64,000 nt of DNA from Streptomyces sp. NRRL F-525. GTDB taxonomy: Bacteria > Actinomycetota > Actinomycetes > Streptomycetales > Streptomycetaceae. Below the pieces are notes generated by a model that was given only the letters and a program-made list of their open reading frames with translations, made no database searches and was not told where the DNA came from. This document shows, piece after piece, positions 1-7,427 of the stretch (positions are counted from its first letter, which is position 1; every line of letters begins with the position of its first letter). The DNA is taken from contig NZ_JNXE01000002.1 in the NCBI RefSeq assembly GCF_000716605.1, positions 248,001 through 312,000 on the forward strand, written 5' to 3'. Both the position numbers and the translations under genes were made by a program.

Positions 1-673
1 GCGCTCCACCCGGCAGCTGATCTGGATGGAGATCGGCCCCGGCCGCGCGGGCGGTCCGACCCTGGACGCGTTGCCGCGCGACGCCTGGACGGACCACGTC
101 CTGGACTCGCCGGTGATGTGCATACGGCAGGACAGCGGCCCGTGGGAGGTCCCGGAGGAGCTGACGTTCCGGGAGTGGATCAGGTCGGGGTCGCCGAGGC
201 CGCCGACCCGTGAGGATCTCGACTACCACGTCTCGACACTGTTCCCGCCGGTCAGACCGCGTGGCCATCTCGAACTGCGCATGATCGACGCGCAGCCCGG
301 GGACGACGGCTGGATCGTGCCGCTGGCCGTGACGACCGCGCTGTTCGACGACCCCGAGGCCGCCGAGACCGCCTACCGGGCCGTGAAGCCGCTGGCCGAA
401 CGGACCCAGGGGCTGCCCGCGCCGCACAATCCGCTGTGGATCGACGCGGCCCGCTACGGGCTGTCCGACCCGGAGCTGCACGAGGTCGCCCTCGTCTGCT
501 TCGCGGCGGCCCTGGAGGCCCTGCCGCGCCTCGGCGCGACCACGGGGGTCACGGACGCCGTCCGCGCGTACTTCGACCGTTATGTCGTCCGGGGCCGCTG
601 CCCCGCCGACGACCTGCTCGACCGCGTGCGCGGCACGGACAGCCGCCCGCACGGGAAGGACATCCGCACATGA
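1..673 (+). CDS. egtA: EgtA, glutamate-cysteine ligase of ergothioneine synthesis (3' part only)
   Basis: The open frame runs in from the window edge (frame of base 2) and ends at TGA 671-673, so only about the last 220 residues of a roughly 430-residue protein are present. The visible start reads RSTRQLIWMEIGPGR, the conserved strand of the actinobacterial EgtA branch of glutamate-cysteine ligases. EgtA makes gamma-glutamylcysteine, the sulfur donor used by EgtB. Identification rests on this motif plus the egtB, egtC and egtD genes directly downstream. The stop overlaps the egtB start (ATGA), so the two genes are translationally coupled. Confidence 0.9.
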   Translation, partial: RSTRQLIWMEIGPGRAGGPTLDALPRDAWTDHVLDSPVMCIRQDSGPWEVPEELTFREWIRSGSPRPPTREDLDYHVSTLFPPVRPRGHLELRMIDAQPGDDGWIVPLAVTTALFDDPEAAETAYRAVKPLAERTQGLPAPHNPLWIDAARYGLSDPELHEVALVCFAAALEALPRLGATTGVTDAVRAYFDRYVVRGRCPADDLLDRVRGTDSRPHGKDIRT

Positions 674-2010
674 CCGACGCCGACACCGCCGCCGACACCT
701 CCGCTGACATCGATATCGAGGCGCTCAGGCAACGGGCGTTGACCACCCTGACCACCGCCCGGGACCGCACCACGCTCCTCACGAGCTGCGTCGACGAGCC
801 CGAACTCACCGCCCAGGTCTCGCCGTTGATGTCCCCGCTGGTCTGGGACCTCGCACACATCGGCAACCAGGAAGAACTGTGGCTGCTGCGCGCCGTCGGC
901 GGCCGGGACGCGATGCGGCCCGACATCGACGGCCTCTACGACGCGTTCGAGCACCCGCGCTCCGAACGTCCCTCGCTGCCCCTGCTGCCGCCCGCGGAGG
1001 CCCGGCAGTACGCGGCCGAGGTGCGCGGCCGGGTGACGGACATCCTGGCGAGCCACGCCTTCCGCGGGACGCAGCTGACCGACCTGGGCTTCGCCTTCGG
1101 GATGGTCGCCCAGCACGAACAGCAGCACGACGAAACGATGCTGATCACCCATCAACTCCGCACGGGTCCGCAGGCGTTGACGGCTCCGGACCCGGAGCCG
1201 GTCCCGCTGTTCACCGGCCCGTCCGAAGTCCTCGTCCCCGGCGGCCCGTTCACGATGGGCACCTCCACCGAGCCGTGGGCCCTGGACAACGAACGGCCCG
1301 CGCACCGGCGCGAGGTGGCCCCGTTCCACATCGACACGACCCCGGTGACGAACGGCGCGTATCTGGCGTTCATCGAGGACGGCGGCTACGACGACCCGCG
1401 CTGGTGGACGAAGGAGGGCTGGGCGCACGTCCGCCGCAACTCCCTTACGGCGCCGGAGTTCTGGCGTCGGGAGGCGGGCCAGTGGCTGCGGCGCCGGTTC
1501 GGCGTCACGGAGGCGGTACCGCTGAACGAGCCGGTCGTACACGTCTGTTGGTACGAGGCCGACGCCTACGCCCGCTGGGCCGGACGCCGACTGCCCACCG
1601 AGGCCGAGTGGGAGAAGGCGGCCCGCCACGACCCGACGAGCGACCGCTCGATGCGCTACCCGTGGGGCGACGCCGACCCGGCACCCGAGCACGCCAACCT
1701 CGGCCAACGGCATCTGCGCCCGGCACCCGCAGGCAGCTATCCCGCAGGCGAATCACCCCTCGGCGTACGCCAGTTGATAGGTGACGTGTGGGAGTGGACG
1801 TCGAGCGACTTCCTGCCCTACCCGGGCTTCAAGGCGTTCCCGTACAAGGAGTACTCGGAGGTGTTCTTCGGCCCGGAGTACAAGGTGCTGAGGGGCGGTT
1901 CCTTCGCCGTGGACGAGGTGGCCTGCCGGGGCACGTTCCGCAACTGGGACTATCCGATCCGGCGGCAGATCTTCTCCGGCTTCCGCACCGCCCGCTCGGG
2001 GGCCGTCTGA
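670..2010 (+). CDS. egtB: EgtB, hercynine oxygenase (sulfoxide synthase)
   Basis: This 446-residue non-haem iron enzyme joins hercynine to gamma-glutamylcysteine with O2 to form the sulfoxide intermediate of ergothioneine. An N-terminal DinB-like domain (about residues 15-160) carries the iron ligands: His63 in LAHIGNQEE and the HxxxH pair His149/His153 in QHEQQHDE. A formylglycine-generating-enzyme/sulfatase-modifying-factor domain follows (about 195-446), with VPGGPFTMGT, RLPTEAEWEKAAR and VLRGGSF. A longer in-frame start upstream would lie inside egtA; the ATG overlapping the egtA stop is preferred because of the four-base overlap and family length. Confidence 0.96.
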   Translation: MTDADTAADTSADIDIEALRQRALTTLTTARDRTTLLTSCVDEPELTAQVSPLMSPLVWDLAHIGNQEELWLLRAVGGRDAMRPDIDGLYDAFEHPRSERPSLPLLPPAEARQYAAEVRGRVTDILASHAFRGTQLTDLGFAFGMVAQHEQQHDETMLITHQLRTGPQALTAPDPEPVPLFTGPSEVLVPGGPFTMGTSTEPWALDNERPAHRREVAPFHIDTTPVTNGAYLAFIEDGGYDDPRWWTKEGWAHVRRNSLTAPEFWRREAGQWLRRRFGVTEAVPLNEPVVHVCWYEADAYARWAGRRLPTEAEWEKAARHDPTSDRSMRYPWGDADPAPEHANLGQRHLRPAPAGSYPAGESPLGVRQLIGDVWEWTSSDFLPYPGFKAFPYKEYSEVFFGPEYKVLRGGSFAVDEVACRGTFRNWDYPIRRQIFSGFRTARSGAV

Positions 2011-2789
2011 TGTGCCGTCATCTGGCGTACCTGGGACCCGAGGAGCCGCTCGGCCGGCTCCTCGTGGACCCGGAGCACAGCCTGTACCGCCAGTCCTGGG
2101 AGCCTCGACGCCAACGGCACGGGACGGTCAACGCCGATGGTTTCGGGGTGGGTTGGTACGCCGAGGGCGACCCGGTACCGGGCCGCTACCGGCGGGCCGT
2201 ACCCATCTGGGGCGACCAGTCCTTCGCCGACCTGGCCCGCGTGGTCCGCTCGGGGTCGCTGCTGGCCGCCGTACGCGACGCGACGTTCGCGGGTGCCGAC
2301 GGGGAGGCCGCGGCGGCGCCGTTCGCCGCGGGCCCCTGGCTGTTCAGCCACAACGGCGCGGTCACCGGCTGGCCGCGGACACTGGCGGCGCTGGCCCAAC
2401 GCCTGCCGCCGGTGGACCTGTTGTCGCTGGAGGCCCGCTGCGACTCGGCGTTCGTCTGGGCGCTGGTCCTCAACCGGCTGCGGGCGGGCGACGAGGAGGG
2501 CCAGGCCCTGGCCGACACGGTGACGGAGGTCGCCCACGCGGCCCCCGGCTCCCGCCTCAACCTCCTTCTCACCAACGGCGATTCGATCGCCGCGACGGCC
2601 TGGGGCGACACCCTCTGGTACCTCTCGGAGCCCGGCCGCCGCACGGTCGTAGCGTCCGAGCCCTACGACGACGACCCGCACTGGCAGGAGGCCCCCGACC
2701 GCACTCTGCTCACCGCAACCCGCACGGAGGTCCTCCTCACCCCCCTGAAGGACCTAGCACCCGCACCGTCGAAGGAGCCCCGCACGTGA
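2010..2789 (+). CDS. egtC: EgtC, gamma-glutamyl hercynylcysteine sulfoxide hydrolase
   Basis: This is a class II glutamine-amidotransferase-fold (Ntn) hydrolase of 259 residues that removes the gamma-glutamyl group from the EgtB product. The protein begins MCRHLAYLG, so Cys2 becomes the N-terminal nucleophile once Met is removed. NADGFGVGWY and FSHNGAV are the usual glutamine-binding segments. The ATG shares its A with the egtB stop (TGATG), and the 3' end overlaps the egtD GTG, fixing it as an internal operon gene. Confidence 0.96.
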   Translation: MCRHLAYLGPEEPLGRLLVDPEHSLYRQSWEPRRQRHGTVNADGFGVGWYAEGDPVPGRYRRAVPIWGDQSFADLARVVRSGSLLAAVRDATFAGADGEAAAAPFAAGPWLFSHNGAVTGWPRTLAALAQRLPPVDLLSLEARCDSAFVWALVLNRLRAGDEEGQALADTVTEVAHAAPGSRLNLLLTNGDSIAATAWGDTLWYLSEPGRRTVVASEPYDDDPHWQEAPDRTLLTATRTEVLLTPLKDLAPAPSKEPRT

Positions 2790-3748
2790 GCCCGTTCCTT
2801 CTCACCCGCACCCTGCCCGAGGACGCCACCGACGCGGCTCTGCGCGCCGACGTCCTGGAGGGCCTCACCAGCACCCCGAAGACCCTCCCGCCGAAGTGGT
2901 TCTACGACGCCCACGGCAGCGAACTCTTCGAGCAGATCACCGAGTTGCCCGAGTACTACCCCACCCGCGCCGAGCGGGAGATCCTCGTCGACCGGGCCGG
3001 CGAGATCGCCGCCGCGACCGGCGCCCGCACGCTCGTCGAGCTGGGCTCCGGGTCCTCGGACAAGACCCGCCACCTGCTGGACGCGTTCACCGGCCTGGCC
3101 GTGTACGTCCCGGTCGACGTCAGCGAGAGCGCGCTCACGCAGGCCGGGCACGCCCTCATCGAGGAGCGCCCAGGTCTCGACGTACACGCCCTGATCGCCG
3201 ACTTCACCGGCGACCTCACCCTGCCGGCGACCCCGGGCCCGCGTCTGCTGGCGTTCCTCGGCGGCACGATCGGCAACCTGCTCCCGGCGGAACGCGCCAC
3301 GTTCTTCGCCGGACTCCGCTCGCTCCTCTCCCCCGGTGACGCGCTGCTGCTCGGCACGGACCTGGTGAAGGACGAGGACGTCCTGGTCAGGGCGTACGAC
3401 GACGCGGCCGGAGTGACGGCCGCGTTCAACAAGAACGTCCTGACCGTGGTCGACCGCGAACTCGGCGCCGACTTCGACGCCGACGCCTTCGACCACGTCG
3501 CCCTCTGGGACAGCGACAACGAGTGGATCGAGATGCGGCTGCGCTCCCGCACGGACCAGACCGTGAAGATCCCCGCGCTCGATCTCGCCGTCGACTTCAC
3601 GGCCGGCGAGGAACTCCGCACCGAGATCTCCGCGAAGTTCCGCAAGGAGGGCGTGCGGTCCGAACTGGCCGCCACCGGGCTGGAGTTGACCCACTGGTGG
3701 ACCGACCGGGAGGGACGCTTCGCGCTGTCACTGAGCGTGGTGCGCTGA
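2786..3748 (+). CDS. egtD: EgtD, L-histidine N-alpha-methyltransferase
   Basis: This SAM-dependent enzyme (320 residues) trimethylates histidine to hercynine, the first committed ergothioneine step. PPKWFYDAHGSELFEQIT and the SAM-binding LVELGSGSSDKTRHLLDAF are the family hallmarks, followed by FLGGTIGNL. The GTG start overlaps the egtC stop (GTGA). The C-terminal desulfurase gene egtE does not follow; the next gene is dodecin, so the last C-S lyase step must be encoded elsewhere, as is common in Streptomyces. Confidence 0.96.
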   Translation: MSPFLLTRTLPEDATDAALRADVLEGLTSTPKTLPPKWFYDAHGSELFEQITELPEYYPTRAEREILVDRAGEIAAATGARTLVELGSGSSDKTRHLLDAFTGLAVYVPVDVSESALTQAGHALIEERPGLDVHALIADFTGDLTLPATPGPRLLAFLGGTIGNLLPAERATFFAGLRSLLSPGDALLLGTDLVKDEDVLVRAYDDAAGVTAAFNKNVLTVVDRELGADFDADAFDHVALWDSDNEWIEMRLRSRTDQTVKIPALDLAVDFTAGEELRTEISAKFRKEGVRSELAATGLELTHWWTDREGRFALSLSVVR

Positions 3749-3841
3749 CATCGGGTGACGGGCCGTCTCGCGCACTGCCGCGCCGTGGGGCACGGTGGAG
3801 TAACGCGTGACGCGCCCGTCACGGCCGAGAGGAGTACCCGC

Positions 3842-4057
3842 ATGTCCAACCACACGTACCGGGTCACCGAGATCGTCGGCACGTCTCACGAGGGCATCGA
3901 CCAGGCCATCCGCAACGGCGTCGCCCGCGCCGCGCAGACCCTGCGCAGCCTGGACTGGTTCGAGGTGACCCAGGTGAGGGGCCAGATCGAGAACGGGCAG
4001 ATCGAGCACTTCCAGGTCGGCCTGAAGGTCGGCTTCCGCATCGAGGACGAGGACTGA
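3842..4057 (+). CDS. Dodecin family flavin-storage protein
   Basis: The 71-residue protein contains the dodecin pattern: TYRVTEIVGTS at the N-terminus, AIRNGVARAAQTLRSLDWFEV, then VRGQIENGQIEHFQVGLKVGF. Dodecins form hollow dodecamers that bind flavins (bacteria: FMN/FAD) and buffer the free pool. The ATG is preceded by GAGAGGAGT at a proper distance; the frame is open further upstream but without a better start. It lies 93 bp after egtD in the same direction and could be co-transcribed or have its own promoter. Confidence 0.93.
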   Translation: MSNHTYRVTEIVGTSHEGIDQAIRNGVARAAQTLRSLDWFEVTQVRGQIENGQIEHFQVGLKVGFRIEDED

Positions 4058-4059
4058 CG

Positions 4060-4076
4060 GCCGTAGCGGCTACGGC
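4060..4076. terminator. Short inverted repeat between convergent genes
   Basis: GCCGTA-gcggc-TACGGC immediately follows the dodecin stop and precedes the end of the convergent HAD gene. The stem is only six perfect pairs (eight if the loop is closed tightly) with no U-run, so it is a weak terminator candidate. Confidence 0.35.
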
Positions 4077-4094
4077 TCTACGGCTCTACGACTG

Positions 4095-4586
4095 TCAGGT
4101 CCGGCCCTCCCCCTCCTGTGCCGCCTCCAGCGCGGCGGAGGGGGAGGTCCAGCGGGCCCGTACGACCCTGAAACCGGCCCGCTCGGCGTCGTCGCAGACC
4201 AGTTCGTCGTCGTCCACGAGGACCCGGATGTCGCGGTCACGGGCGAGCTGCTTGAGTTTCTCCAGCTTGGTGCGCCGGGCGGGCCTGCGGTCGTCGTTGC
4301 GCCGCATGAGGACCCGCCCCTCGGGCAGCCCCTGCGCGGCGAGCCAGGCGAGCGTGTCGCGCCGGCAGCGTTCGGGGCGCCCGGTCAGATAGACGACCTC
4401 GCACTCCTCGGCACTCCCCAGCGCGAGCGCGATGCCCTCGGCCAGGGGTGGGTCCTGCGGCGCGGCACCGAAGAAGCCGTCCCAGTCGCGCGGCTTCTTC
4501 TCCAGGAACCGCTGCCGGTGGGCCGTATCGGCGAGGGTGTTGTCGAGGTCGAACACGGCGAGCGGGCGCTTGTTGTCGGCGGTCAC
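4095..4586 (-). CDS. HAD-superfamily phosphatase (polynucleotide-kinase phosphatase-like)
   Basis: This 163-residue single-domain HAD hydrolase has motif I DLDNT (Asp13 nucleophile, Asp15 acid/base) near the N-terminus, motif II threonine in VVYLTGRPE, a lysine-rich motif III region (KLEKLKQLA) and motif IV acidic residues in VLVDDDE. The layout resembles the phosphatase half of bacterial/T4 polynucleotide kinase without the kinase domain. The natural substrate cannot be told from sequence. It is monocistronic on the minus strand, convergent with dodecin. Confidence 0.82.
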   Translation of the reverse strand: MTADNKRPLAVFDLDNTLADTAHRQRFLEKKPRDWDGFFGAAPQDPPLAEGIALALGSAEECEVVYLTGRPERCRRDTLAWLAAQGLPEGRVLMRRNDDRRPARRTKLEKLKQLARDRDIRVLVDDDELVCDDAERAGFRVVRARWTSPSAALEAAQEGEGRT

Positions 4587-4658
4587 CCGCCCACCCTAGA
4601 CAGTCGGATCCTCCACCCCGGCAACGGCCCGCAATCGTCCTGGCCTCATGCTTCTTGC

Positions 4659-5081
4659 ATGTCTGCCGCCACTCCCGCTCCCCGTACGTTCCTCATAGGC
4701 GCCGCCCGCGAGCGGCCCTGCACCCTGGTCGTCTGCCGGGGCTGCTGCTGCGGCGACCCGCGCAAACACCCCGGCACCGACCACGCCTGGCAGTTGGAAC
4801 GGCTGCGCGCGGGTGCCGCCGAGCACGGTTTCGCGGTGCGTACGACGGACTGTCTCGGCCCCTGCGACCAGGCCAACGTGATCGTCGTCCAGCCGTCGGC
4901 CGCGGGACGGCGGGCCGGCGGGCGGCCGACCTGGGTCGGGTTCGCGATGGACGACGACTGCACGGAGGAAGTGCTGGACTGGGCGGCCGCGGGCGGCCCG
5001 GGAATCGCCGCGCCCCCCGTCACGCTGGAGCTCCAATTCATCGACCCGCCCCGGGACGCACGCGTCCGCTCCCGGCGGTGA
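4659..5081 (+). CDS. Thioredoxin-like (2Fe-2S) ferredoxin domain protein
   Basis: The 140-residue protein has VVCRGCCCGDPRKHPG near its N-terminus and TTDCLGPCDQANVIVV in the middle, the cysteine arrangement of thioredoxin-like [2Fe-2S] ferredoxin domains. Four cysteines spaced this way could ligate a cluster, but the CRGCCCG segment has more cysteines than needed, so the ligands are not certain. The ATG at 4659 is chosen because it immediately precedes the domain; upstream in-frame sequence overlaps the divergent HAD gene. It sits directly ahead of the Zur-box/rpmF pair in the same direction. Confidence 0.75.
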   Translation: MSAATPAPRTFLIGAARERPCTLVVCRGCCCGDPRKHPGTDHAWQLERLRAGAAEHGFAVRTTDCLGPCDQANVIVVQPSAAGRRAGGRPTWVGFAMDDDCTEEVLDWAAAGGPGIAAPPVTLELQFIDPPRDARVRSRR

Positions 5082-5104
5082 GAACTGTGCACCCGACCCC
5101 CGAT

Positions 5105-5125
5105 TGCTAATGGGATCCATTTTCA
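5105..5125. promoter_or_regulatory. Zur-like zinc-repressor box upstream of rpmF
   Basis: The 21-bp imperfect palindrome TG-ct-AATGG-gat-CCATT-tt-CA is centred at 5115, 55 bp ahead of the rpmF start codon. It matches about 14 of 21 positions of the actinobacterial Zur pattern as I recall it (TGAAAATGA-TTA-TCATTTTCA), with the outer TG/CA and AATGG/CCATT arms symmetric. The downstream gene is a zinc-free L32 paralogue, the classic kind of Zur target in Streptomyces, which raises the likelihood. Confidence 0.55.
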
Positions 5126-5169
5126 TATAGCGTCCTCGGTGCCTGCCCGCCCACCGAGGAGGAATCCCC

Positions 5170-5340
5170 ATGGCCGTCCCCAAGCGGAAGATGTCCCGCA
5201 GCAACACCCGCCACCGCCGCGCCCAGTGGAAGGCCACGACACCCACGCTCGTGCCGGTCACCGTGGACGGCGTACGCCACCTCGTCCCGCAGCGCCTGGC
5301 GAAGGCGTACGAGCGCGGGCTGCTGCGCCCCGAGGACTGA
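5170..5340 (+). CDS. rpmF: 50S ribosomal protein L32, zinc-independent (C-minus) paralogue
   Basis: This 56-residue protein begins [20 protein letters not shown], the L32 signature. The CxxC...CxxC zinc ribbon of ordinary L32 is absent: the protein has no cysteine, and the segment reads [21 protein letters not shown]-minus ribosomal proteins replace the zinc-binding copies when zinc is scarce, releasing zinc from ribosomes. The start has a GAGGAA ribosome site eight bases upstream. The Zur-like box at 5105-5125 supports zinc-responsive control. Confidence 0.93.
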   Translation: MAVPKRKMSRSNTRHRRAQWKATTPTLVPVTVDGVRHLVPQRLAKAYERGLLRPED

Positions 5341-5385
5341 CCGCGGCCGCGGGAATGCCGAGGCCTCCGGGGCGTTGAAACAGAC

Positions 5386-6381
5386 GTGAGTTCCGTGATC
5401 GCTACGACCCCTTTCTCCGTCCTCGACCGGTCCCGCACCCGCGAGGGGCACCCGGCCGCCGAGGCGCTGCGTGACACCGTGCGGTTCGCGCGGGAGGTCG
5501 AGGAGCTGGGGTATCACCGGTTCTGGGTGTCGGAGCACCACGGCGTGCCCGGGGTCGCCGGTTCCGCGCCGACCGTGCTGGCCGCCGCCGTCGCCTCGGC
5601 CACCCGGACCATCCGCGTCGGGACGGGCGGGGTGATGCTGCCCAATCACCAACCCCTGGTCGTGGCCGAGCAGTTCGGGGTGCTGGAGTCACTCTTCCCC
5701 GGGCGGATCGACATGGGACTCGGCCGCTCGGTCGGCTTCACCACCGGCGTACGCAAGGCGCTGGGCCGCGACAAGGACGACGCAGACGACTTCGCCGGAC
5801 AACTCGACGAACTCCTCGGCTGGTTCCGGGGTACGTCACCCACCGGCGCGCACGCGCGGCCGTCCGAGGGGCTGACCGTCCCACCGTTCGTGCTCGCGAT
5901 GGGCGAGGGCGCCGACATCGCGGCCCGCGCCGGTCTGCCGATGGTCATCGGGGACCTCCGCAACCGGGACAAGATGCGGCACGGAATCGACCGCTACCGC
6001 GACAGCTTCCGACCCTCCCCCTGGGCCCCGGAACCGTACGTCGTCATCTCGGGCACGATCGCCGTGGCCGCCACCCCCGAGGCGGCCCGGCGGCTGCTCG
6101 TCCCGGAGGCCTGGTCGATGGCGTACTCGCGCACCCACGGCACCTTCCCGCCGCTGCCGCCCGCCGAGCGCGTGGAGCAACTGCCCATGACCGACAAGGA
6201 GTTCGGCTTCTACGAGGCCGGGCTCACCGGACAGCTCGCGGGCACCGAGGAACAGGTGGCCCACGAGCTGGAGACGGTGCTGAAGGAGACGGCGGCCGAC
6301 GAGGTCCTCGTCACCACCAGCACCTACGACCGCGAGGCCCTGCTGGACTCCTACCGGCGGCTCGCCTCGCTCAGGGCGTGA
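5386..6381 (+). CDS. LLM class flavin-dependent oxidoreductase (MsnO8-like)
   Basis: This luciferase-like monooxygenase has 331 residues. FSVLDRSR at the N-terminus, HRFWVSEHHGVPGVAGSAP, GTGGVMLPNHQPLVVAEQF and GLGRSVGF are typical of the bacterial-luciferase-like TIM barrel; the WxSEHH segment lines the flavin site. Such enzymes use FMNH2 or F420H2 on a substrate that cannot be inferred. The GTG start lacks an obvious Shine-Dalgarno site. Its last 11 bases overlap the end of the convergent alcohol dehydrogenase. Confidence 0.88.
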   Translation: MSSVIATTPFSVLDRSRTREGHPAAEALRDTVRFAREVEELGYHRFWVSEHHGVPGVAGSAPTVLAAAVASATRTIRVGTGGVMLPNHQPLVVAEQFGVLESLFPGRIDMGLGRSVGFTTGVRKALGRDKDDADDFAGQLDELLGWFRGTSPTGAHARPSEGLTVPPFVLAMGEGADIAARAGLPMVIGDLRNRDKMRHGIDRYRDSFRPSPWAPEPYVVISGTIAVAATPEAARRLLVPEAWSMAYSRTHGTFPPLPPAERVEQLPMTDKEFGFYEAGLTGQLAGTEEQVAHELETVLKETAADEVLVTTSTYDREALLDSYRRLASLRA

Positions 6382-7393
6382 GCACCATCCGGAAGCGCGC
6401 GGCACCGGACAGCATCCGCTCATAGGCCTCGCCCGCCTGGTCCAGGGGGACGGTCTCCACCATCGGGCGGATGTTGTGCAGGGCGCTGAAGGCCAGCGTG
6501 TCCTGCACGTCCTGCGAGGTGCCGGAGGGGTGACCCCGAACGACCTTGGCGCTCATGAGCAGTTGGAGCGGACTGATCCCCAACGGCGCGGTGTCCGCCC
6601 CGACGACGACCAGCTCGCCACGGGGCCGCAGCCCCTCCACGGTCGCCGTCGCGGCATCCGCGTTGCCCGCCGTGGCCAGCACGGCCTTGGCACCGCCGAG
6701 GGCCTTCAGCGCGTCCGCGACCTCGGTGTCCGCCGTGCTGTCGACGTAGTGGTGCGCGCCCAACTGCTTGGCGAAATCGGCCTTTTCGGGACCCCGCGCG
6801 ATCGCCACGGTCTCGAACCCCATCGCCACCGCGTACTGCACACCCAGGTGACCGAGGCCGCCGAGTCCGAGCACGGCGACCAGGTCGCCCGGCCCCGCGG
6901 AACTGCGTCGCAGCCCGTTGAACGTGGTCACGCCCGCACATCCCATGGGCGCGGCGGCGCTCGCCGAGAGGCTGTCAGGGATCCGGGCGAGTGCGTCGAC
7001 CGGCGCCACGGTCATCTCCGCGAAGCCTCCGTCGTACGCCCAGCCAGGCACCTTCATGTTCTCGCAGACGATGAAGTCGCCCTGCCTGCACGGGGTGCAG
7101 TACCCGCAGCTGCCGCCGAACCAGCCGACGCACACCCGGTCGCCGACCCGCCAACCACGGTCCGACGCGCCCTCGCCGAGCGCGTCGATGTGCCCGGCGA
7201 TCTCGTGCCCGGTGACAAGCGGGAACCGCACACCCGGCACTCCGGCGTTCACGAAGAAGGTGTCGCTGTGGCAGATCCCGCAGGCCTCCACGGCGATCCG
7301 CACATGGCCCGGTCCCGGCTCCGGCACGTTCCGCTCGGCGATCGTGAACTCGCCGCCGGCCGCGCCCACTTGCGCGACTCGATAACTGCTCAT
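6371..7393 (-). CDS. Zinc-dependent alcohol dehydrogenase
   Basis: This 340-residue medium-chain dehydrogenase/reductase of the AdhP/cinnamyl-type group has catalytic-zinc residues in CGICHSD and VTGHEIAGHI, structural-zinc cysteines in GGSCGYCTPCRQGDFIVC, and the Rossmann glycine motif GLGGLGHLGVQYA (NAD(P)H). It oxidises alcohols or reduces aldehydes; the substrate is unknown. The ATG (MSSYRVAQVG) is chosen over a much longer in-frame extension that has no family homology. Confidence 0.92.
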   Translation of the reverse strand: MSSYRVAQVGAAGGEFTIAERNVPEPGPGHVRIAVEACGICHSDTFFVNAGVPGVRFPLVTGHEIAGHIDALGEGASDRGWRVGDRVCVGWFGGSCGYCTPCRQGDFIVCENMKVPGWAYDGGFAEMTVAPVDALARIPDSLSASAAAPMGCAGVTTFNGLRRSSAGPGDLVAVLGLGGLGHLGVQYAVAMGFETVAIARGPEKADFAKQLGAHHYVDSTADTEVADALKALGGAKAVLATAGNADAATATVEGLRPRGELVVVGADTAPLGISPLQLLMSAKVVRGHPSGTSQDVQDTLAFSALHNIRPMVETVPLDQAGEAYERMLSGAARFRMVLTP

Positions 7394-7427
7394 GCCTGTC
7401 TCCCAGAGGGGTGCGAATGCGACTGGG

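Noticed and set aside
3755..3822. GTGACGGGC / GCCCGTCAC arms between egtD and dodecin
   Set aside because: The 50-nt loop is too long for a convincing terminator, and no matching regulator is known.
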